Positions 7,096-10,020 of a stretch of DNA of 10,020 nucleotides are shown piece by piece. The notes under the pieces were generated by a model. That model did not search any database, was not told the DNA's origin, and saw only the letters and a list, made by a program, of their open reading frames with translations. The DNA lies in contig CAMWLX010000096.1 of assembly GCA_947175225.1 (NCBI GenBank), positions 1-10,020 on the forward strand, given 5' to 3'. The stretch is from an uncultured Porphyromonadaceae bacterium (GTDB taxonomy: Bacteria > Bacteroidota > Bacteroidia > Bacteroidales > Muribaculaceae). Position 1 is the stretch's first letter. Every line of letters starts with the position of its first letter. A program made the translations under genes and the position numbers.

Positions 7096-7164
7096 TTGAG
7101 AATTGAGAATCGAGTTTGTCGCACTTAAATTCTCAATTCTCAATTCTCCATTCTCAATTCTCAA
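7096..7164. repeat. Inverted heptamer arrays forming a long potential hairpin
   Basis: Two TTGAGAA units start at 7096, immediately after the stop codon. Five units of the reverse complement lie at 7130-7164 (TTCTCAA four times, TTCTCCA once). Positions 7096-7110 are perfectly complementary to 7129-7143, giving a 15-pair A/T-rich stem with an 18-base loop. The last two units (7151-7164) can also pair with the left arm, so two registers are possible. No T-run follows, so it is not a classical intrinsic terminator. It could protect the upstream mRNA end or weaken read-through into the kinase gene; both roles are inference. Confidence 0.85.
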
Positions 7165-7174
7165 TTAGATTGAT

Positions 7175-9055
7175 ATGAAAAAGATACTCTTGCTATTGAT
7201 GACGATTTTTGCTGCTTACGCTTTGCATCCCCCTCATGCGAGATGCGATGAGCGTAAGCGTTTGCTTATTATCAATAGCTATCATGATGGTGCGCCATGG
7301 GCCCAGGATATCATCAACCCCGTGCTTTATGACATATCCAAGCGCGACAATTTCTATGCTCCGCAAGTGATATATCTCAGCAATACCCTTATTCACAATG
7401 ATGAGGATTTCAAAGTGATGGAGGATGGGCTGTTCAGGCGCTTTTCCGACAAGAAGCCTGATTACCTTGTGCTGGTGGGCAATTTCTCTTTTACTTTGCG
7501 CGACCGTATCGTCAAGGAATGGGGAAATGTGCCGATGTTGCTCATCTGCCAGTCTGAACTCTATGGCTCGCAGGAGTTTTACTATACCAATGTCAGTTCG
7601 GAGTCGGAAGAAGAGACGCTGCGTCCTCTTCAGGATCTGCAAGGGAAGTTCAATTTCTCGATAGTGCATATCCCCAACCTATATGAGCAGACCATCGACT
7701 TGATGCGGCATCTCTTTCCCGAGATGCATAAGCTTGTATTTGTGGCTGATGGACTATATGTCAACCGGCATCTCGACTATGAGATACGCAGTTACATCAA
7801 GGAGAACTATCGGAGCATGGAGTATGAATGGCTTCTTGCTTCCGACTCTACGAGCGAGCAGCTGCAGCAGTATCTCTTGAGCAAAGACTATAACACGGGC
7901 TTGCTGCTCTCGACATGGTTTTATGAGCGAATGACGATCCATGGGTATCCGCAGCTGATAGCCGGCGATGCTCATCTGATCAAGAGCGTTCGCCATCCGG
8001 TCTTCGGTCTTCGGGAGGCTTATTTCAGCTATGGGATTGCAGGGGGAGTCTTCCCTTCGCCGGAGGAATTTTCCGATGATCTAAAGGAAGGGTTGAGCGA
8101 CCTTGTTTCCGGAGCCGACATGTCGAACATACCTTTCCGGAGAGTGGAAAAGAAAGTGACTATTGTCAACTACGAAAAGCTCCAGCAATGTGGAGTATCT
8201 GAAAAGGATTGCCCATCCGGCACTGTTTTCATAAATAAGCCAAAGACTCTTTGGGAGGAATATTATGTGACGTTTATATTCGCCATAATTGCTGTGGCTG
8301 CCCTTACGATAGTGGGCATAGTCACACTCTTCTTCCAGCGTCGCAAGATCGAGATCCTCGATCAGGCCAAGGAGAAGGCTATGGAGTCGGATAAGCTAAA
8401 GATGGCTTTCCTCGCAAACATGAGCCATGAAATCCGCACGCCGCTTAATGCCATAGTCGGTTTTTCACGTCTGCTCCCAAAGACCAAGGACCCTGAGAAG
8501 CAAGCACGATTTGTAGAGACTATCAATATGAACAATGAGCTGCTCCTTAAGCTTATCGGCGATGTCCTCGACACGGCCAAGATAGAATCCAATACCCTCG
8601 ATGTGCATAAGGAGCAGACGGATGTCAACAAGGTGATGGAGTCTGCCGAAAGTACTGTCCGCTTCCGACTCCGTAAGGGTGTAGGCCTGATTCTTGAGTT
8701 AGGGCAGGCTGATTGCATCATATTCACTGACTCTGTGCGTCTCAGGCAAGTGCTTGTCAATCTGCTGACGAATGCTATCAAGTTTACCGAAGTAGGCTGC
8801 ATCACGTTTGGGTATCAGAAGCGCGAAGGGGAGTTATACTTCTATGTCAGGGATACCGGCAAGGGTATAGCCCCGGAAGACCAGAAGCAGCTTTTCACCC
8901 GCTTCAAGAAGCTCAACAATTTTGCCCAGGGCAATGGTCTTGGCCTCTCCATCAGCAAGAGCATCGTCGAGCTGCTCGGAGGAAGGATTGGAGTGGAATC
9001 AGAAGGTCTCGGAAAAGGCTCCCTTTTCTGGTTTACCCTCCCTTGGCCCGGCTAA
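7175..9055 (+). CDS. Sensor histidine kinase with periplasmic binding-protein-like sensor
   Basis: 626 residues. The N-terminal hydrophobic segment (about 4-18) is a signal or anchor sequence. Residues about 28-330 form a periplasmic domain starting RLLIINSYHDGAPWAQDI, like ABC-type substrate-binding sensors (ABC_sub_bind family) that often begin with an NSYH-W motif. A membrane segment spans about 364-387. The H-box is SHEIRTPLNA with phospho-acceptor H418. The ATPase domain has an N-box RLRQVLVNLLTNAIKF (522-537), G1 RDTGKGIAPED (559-569), F-box LFTRFKKL (573-580) and G2 GNGLGLSISKSI (586-597), all intact. It ends at the kinase core, with no attached receiver. The likely partner is the receiver protein 82 bases downstream. 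Placement in a polysaccharide locus suggests sensing of a sugar or export state, but no ligand residue supports this directly. Confidence 0.95.
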   Translation: MKKILLLLMTIFAAYALHPPHARCDERKRLLIINSYHDGAPWAQDIINPVLYDISKRDNFYAPQVIYLSNTLIHNDEDFKVMEDGLFRRFSDKKPDYLVLVGNFSFTLRDRIVKEWGNVPMLLICQSELYGSQEFYYTNVSSESEEETLRPLQDLQGKFNFSIVHIPNLYEQTIDLMRHLFPEMHKLVFVADGLYVNRHLDYEIRSYIKENYRSMEYEWLLASDSTSEQLQQYLLSKDYNTGLLLSTWFYERMTIHGYPQLIAGDAHLIKSVRHPVFGLREAYFSYGIAGGVFPSPEEFSDDLKEGLSDLVSGADMSNIPFRRVEKKVTIVNYEKLQQCGVSEKDCPSGTVFINKPKTLWEEYYVTFIFAIIAVAALTIVGIVTLFFQRRKIEILDQAKEKAMESDKLKMAFLANMSHEIRTPLNAIVGFSRLLPKTKDPEKQARFVETINMNNELLLKLIGDVLDTAKIESNTLDVHKEQTDVNKVMESAESTVRFRLRKGVGLILELGQADCIIFTDSVRLRQVLVNLLTNAIKFTEVGCITFGYQKREGELYFYVRDTGKGIAPEDQKQLFTRFKKLNNFAQGNGLGLSISKSIVELLGGRIGVESEGLGKGSLFWFTLPWPG

Positions 9056-9062
9056 TCCCCAA

Positions 9063-9116
9063 TCCCAAAGGCCTCTAAAGCCCCTACTGCCCTTAATGCC
9101 TTTAAAGCCCCCATTC
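9063..9116. repeat. 9-base tandem repeat array (CCTTTAAAG type)
   Basis: Six exact 9-base units: TCCCAAAGG, CCTCTAAAG, CCCCTACTG, CCCTTAATG, CCTTTAAAG and CCCCCATTC. CCTCTAAAG and CCTTTAAAG also occur in the array at 2822-2893, so these copies share recent origin or active exchange. The array fills most of the 82-base spacer between kinase and receiver genes. Confidence 0.87.
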
Positions 9117-9137
9117 TAACTCTAAATAAATGAAATT

Positions 9138-9815
9138 ATGCCAAGCAATAAAGAAATATTAGCAAATCTTGCAGAAGAACTCCGCGCACCGATCAACGCT
9201 ATCACAAGTTTCTCGCAGCTTCTCTGCAACACCGATGATCCTCTCAAAAAGCGGCGTTACGCTGCCATTATCCAGTCTAACAGCAACCTCCTTCAGTCGA
9301 TTCTTGACGATATGCTGGAGAGCAACCCCGGGGGGTCTGCTCCCGAGCCGAGCGTAGAGCGTGGCAAGGCGACTGTGGCTATCCCCCCGACGGAGCCGGA
9401 GGAGGGAGTTGAAGACGATGTGATCAATCTTTATACCTCTCCTAAGAAAGAGAGGGGAGAGAAGAAGACCCTCCTCGTGGCTGAGGACAATGAAAGCAAC
9501 TATTTCCTGATTTCCTCCCTTCTTGAAGACGACTATAAGCTCATACATGCATGGAATGGGCGGGAAGCAGTCGATATGTTTGCGGAGCATCGTCCCGACC
9601 TTATTCTGATGGATATCAATATGCCGTTGATGGACGGCTATGAGGCTACGCGGAATATACGACAGATATCGGAGACAGTGCCTGTGATAGCAGTGACTGC
9701 ATATGCCTTTGCTTCCGACCGCATGCGCATCATGGAGAGCGGCTTCAACAGCTACGTCTCAAAGCCAATCAATGCCGACCGCCTGACAGCCGAAATTGAC
9801 CGCCTCCTCCCATAA
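9138..9815 (+). CDS. Receiver-domain response regulator with His-less HisKA-like N-terminus
   Basis: 225 residues, cytosolic. Residues about 1-62 align with the dimerisation/phosphotransfer region of the upstream kinase: ILANLAEELRAPINAITSFSQLL against FLANMSHEIRTPLNAIVGFSRLL. The phospho-accepting His is Glu (E13), so this half cannot be phosphorylated in the usual way, and no ATPase domain follows. A Pro/Glu-rich linker spans about 63-108. The receiver domain (about 110-225) is intact: E116/D117 acidic pocket, D159 phospho-acceptor in LILMDINMP, T187 in VTAYA, K209 in SKP. There is no DNA-binding or enzymatic output domain. It probably receives phosphate from H418 of the kinase and acts by protein contact; the helix pair may dimerise or bind the kinase. 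It could also be a remnant of a hybrid kinase that lost its ATPase part. A ten-codon ORF (ATG at 9130, stop at 9162) overlaps the start in another frame. Confidence 0.92.
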   Translation: MPSNKEILANLAEELRAPINAITSFSQLLCNTDDPLKKRRYAAIIQSNSNLLQSILDDMLESNPGGSAPEPSVERGKATVAIPPTEPEEGVEDDVINLYTSPKKERGEKKTLLVAEDNESNYFLISSLLEDDYKLIHAWNGREAVDMFAEHRPDLILMDINMPLMDGYEATRNIRQISETVPVIAVTAYAFASDRMRIMESGFNSYVSKPINADRLTAEIDRLLP

Positions 9816-9824
9816 TTTTTTTAA

Positions 9825-9860
9825 TCTCCGCGCCCTCTGCGCCCCTGCACCTCTGCGTGA
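9825..9860. repeat. 9-base repeat of a G/C-rich type (CCTCTGCGC)
   Basis: Units TCTCCGCGC, CCTCTGCGC, CCCTGCACC and TCTGCGTGA lie after the last gene of the locus, following a run of seven T at 9816-9822. The period is nine, with a one-base slip between units. Confidence 0.65.
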
Positions 9861-9870
9861 AATACAAAAA

Positions 9871-9891
9871 TTCAAAATTCAAAATTATTTT
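9871..9891. repeat. Heptamer repeat (TTCAAAA type)
   Basis: Two TTCAAAA units and one TTATTTT. The last unit runs into the upstream element of the promoter at 9889-9920. Confidence 0.65.
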
Positions 9892-9920
9892 GCATATTTC
9901 GCAAAAAATCACTAACTTTG
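9889..9920 (+). promoter_or_regulatory. Bacteroides-type promoter
   Basis: TTTG at 9889-9892, then 20 bases, then TAACTTTG at 9913-9920. This matches the known Bacteroides primary-sigma consensus (TTTG around -33, TAnnTTTG around -7, 19-21 bases apart) exactly. Transcription would begin a few bases after 9920 and run out of the window, so it starts a new unit rather than serving the polysaccharide locus. Confidence 0.85.
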
Positions 9921-9991
9921 CAGTGTCTTAGGGCAAGAAGCGCTCCACTCATTCGCTAATGAATTAATCTTTAATCTGTCAGTGGATTTTT

Positions 9992-10020
9992 ATGGTATCA
10001 GATGCCACTCTCTCAATGAT
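9992..10020 (+). CDS. Possible start of the next gene (partial)
   Basis: The first clear ATG after the promoter that stays open to the window edge reads MVSDATLSM. It lies about 70 bases after the promoter and follows an A/T-rich stretch. Nine codons are too few to recognise a family, and a later ATG could be the true start. Confidence 0.3.

Noticed and set aside
7096..7164. Hairpin read as an intrinsic terminator
   Set aside because: The stem is A/T-rich and no T-run follows the right arm, so termination is not supported, although a structural role remains possible.
8362..8805. 147-codon open frame on the - strand inside the kinase gene
   Set aside because: It is a Ser/Thr/Arg-rich antisense shadow of the kinase core.
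1441..9116. Repeat arrays read as CRISPR
   Set aside because: Units are 7 or 9 bases, directly adjacent and degenerate, without spacers or cas genes.
8922..9119. 65-codon + strand frame running from the kinase end into the 9-base array
   Set aside because: The Pro/Leu-rich tail only reflects translation of the repeat, and the rest overlaps the kinase in another frame.

Overview
The window looks like a Bacteroidota chromosome, probably order Bacteroidales. Starts lack Shine-Dalgarno motifs and follow A/T-rich triplets. A promoter near the right edge fits the Bacteroides form (TTTG, about 20 bases, TAnnTTTG). The intergenic repeats of the TTGAGAA type also fit my memory of gut Bacteroidales. 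Muribaculaceae is a guess that the sequence alone does not establish.

Seven complete genes lie head to tail on the + strand, with gaps of 79-125 bases, and read as one locus for making and exporting an extracellular polysaccharide. In order: a TolC-like outer-membrane channel (26-1393); an HlyD/Alg44-like membrane fusion protein with one membrane segment (1519-2808); a cytosolic zinc-ribbon protein of TackOD1 type whose C-terminus resembles a GGDEF domain that has lost its catalytic motif (2904-4319); a membrane-bound processive family 2 glycosyltransferase with a QxxRW motif (4406-5725); a UDP-sugar 6-dehydrogenase of the TviB/WbpO branch (5836-7095); a sensor histidine kinase with a periplasmic-binding-protein-like sensor (7175-9055); and a receiver-domain protein with an N-terminal histidine-kinase dimerisation helix pair in which Glu replaces the phospho-accepting His (9138-9815). 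The right edge holds a separate promoter and possibly the first codons of the next gene.

Inferred logic: the dehydrogenase supplies a UDP-uronic-acid donor; the glycosyltransferase polymerises it and threads the chain across the inner membrane; the HlyD-like and TolC-like proteins carry it through periplasm and outer membrane. No ABC, MFS or RND pump is present, so the synthase itself is the likely inner-membrane component, as Alg8/Alg44/AlgE are in alginate secretion. The TackOD1/pseudo-GGDEF protein is a candidate cytosolic regulator in the place where c-di-GMP/PilZ control sits in other bacteria. The two-component pair is a second candidate control layer and has no DNA-binding output domain.

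The second striking feature is between the genes. Every spacer is built largely from short degenerate tandem repeats with period 7 (TTGAGAA, TTCTCAA, TTTTGAA, TTCAAAA, TGCATTA types) or period 9 (CCCCTAAAG, GGACTCTGA, CCTCTGCGC types), often a 7-base array followed by a 9-base array. The spacer at 7096-7164 contains heptamers in opposite orientations that can form a long hairpin in more than one register.
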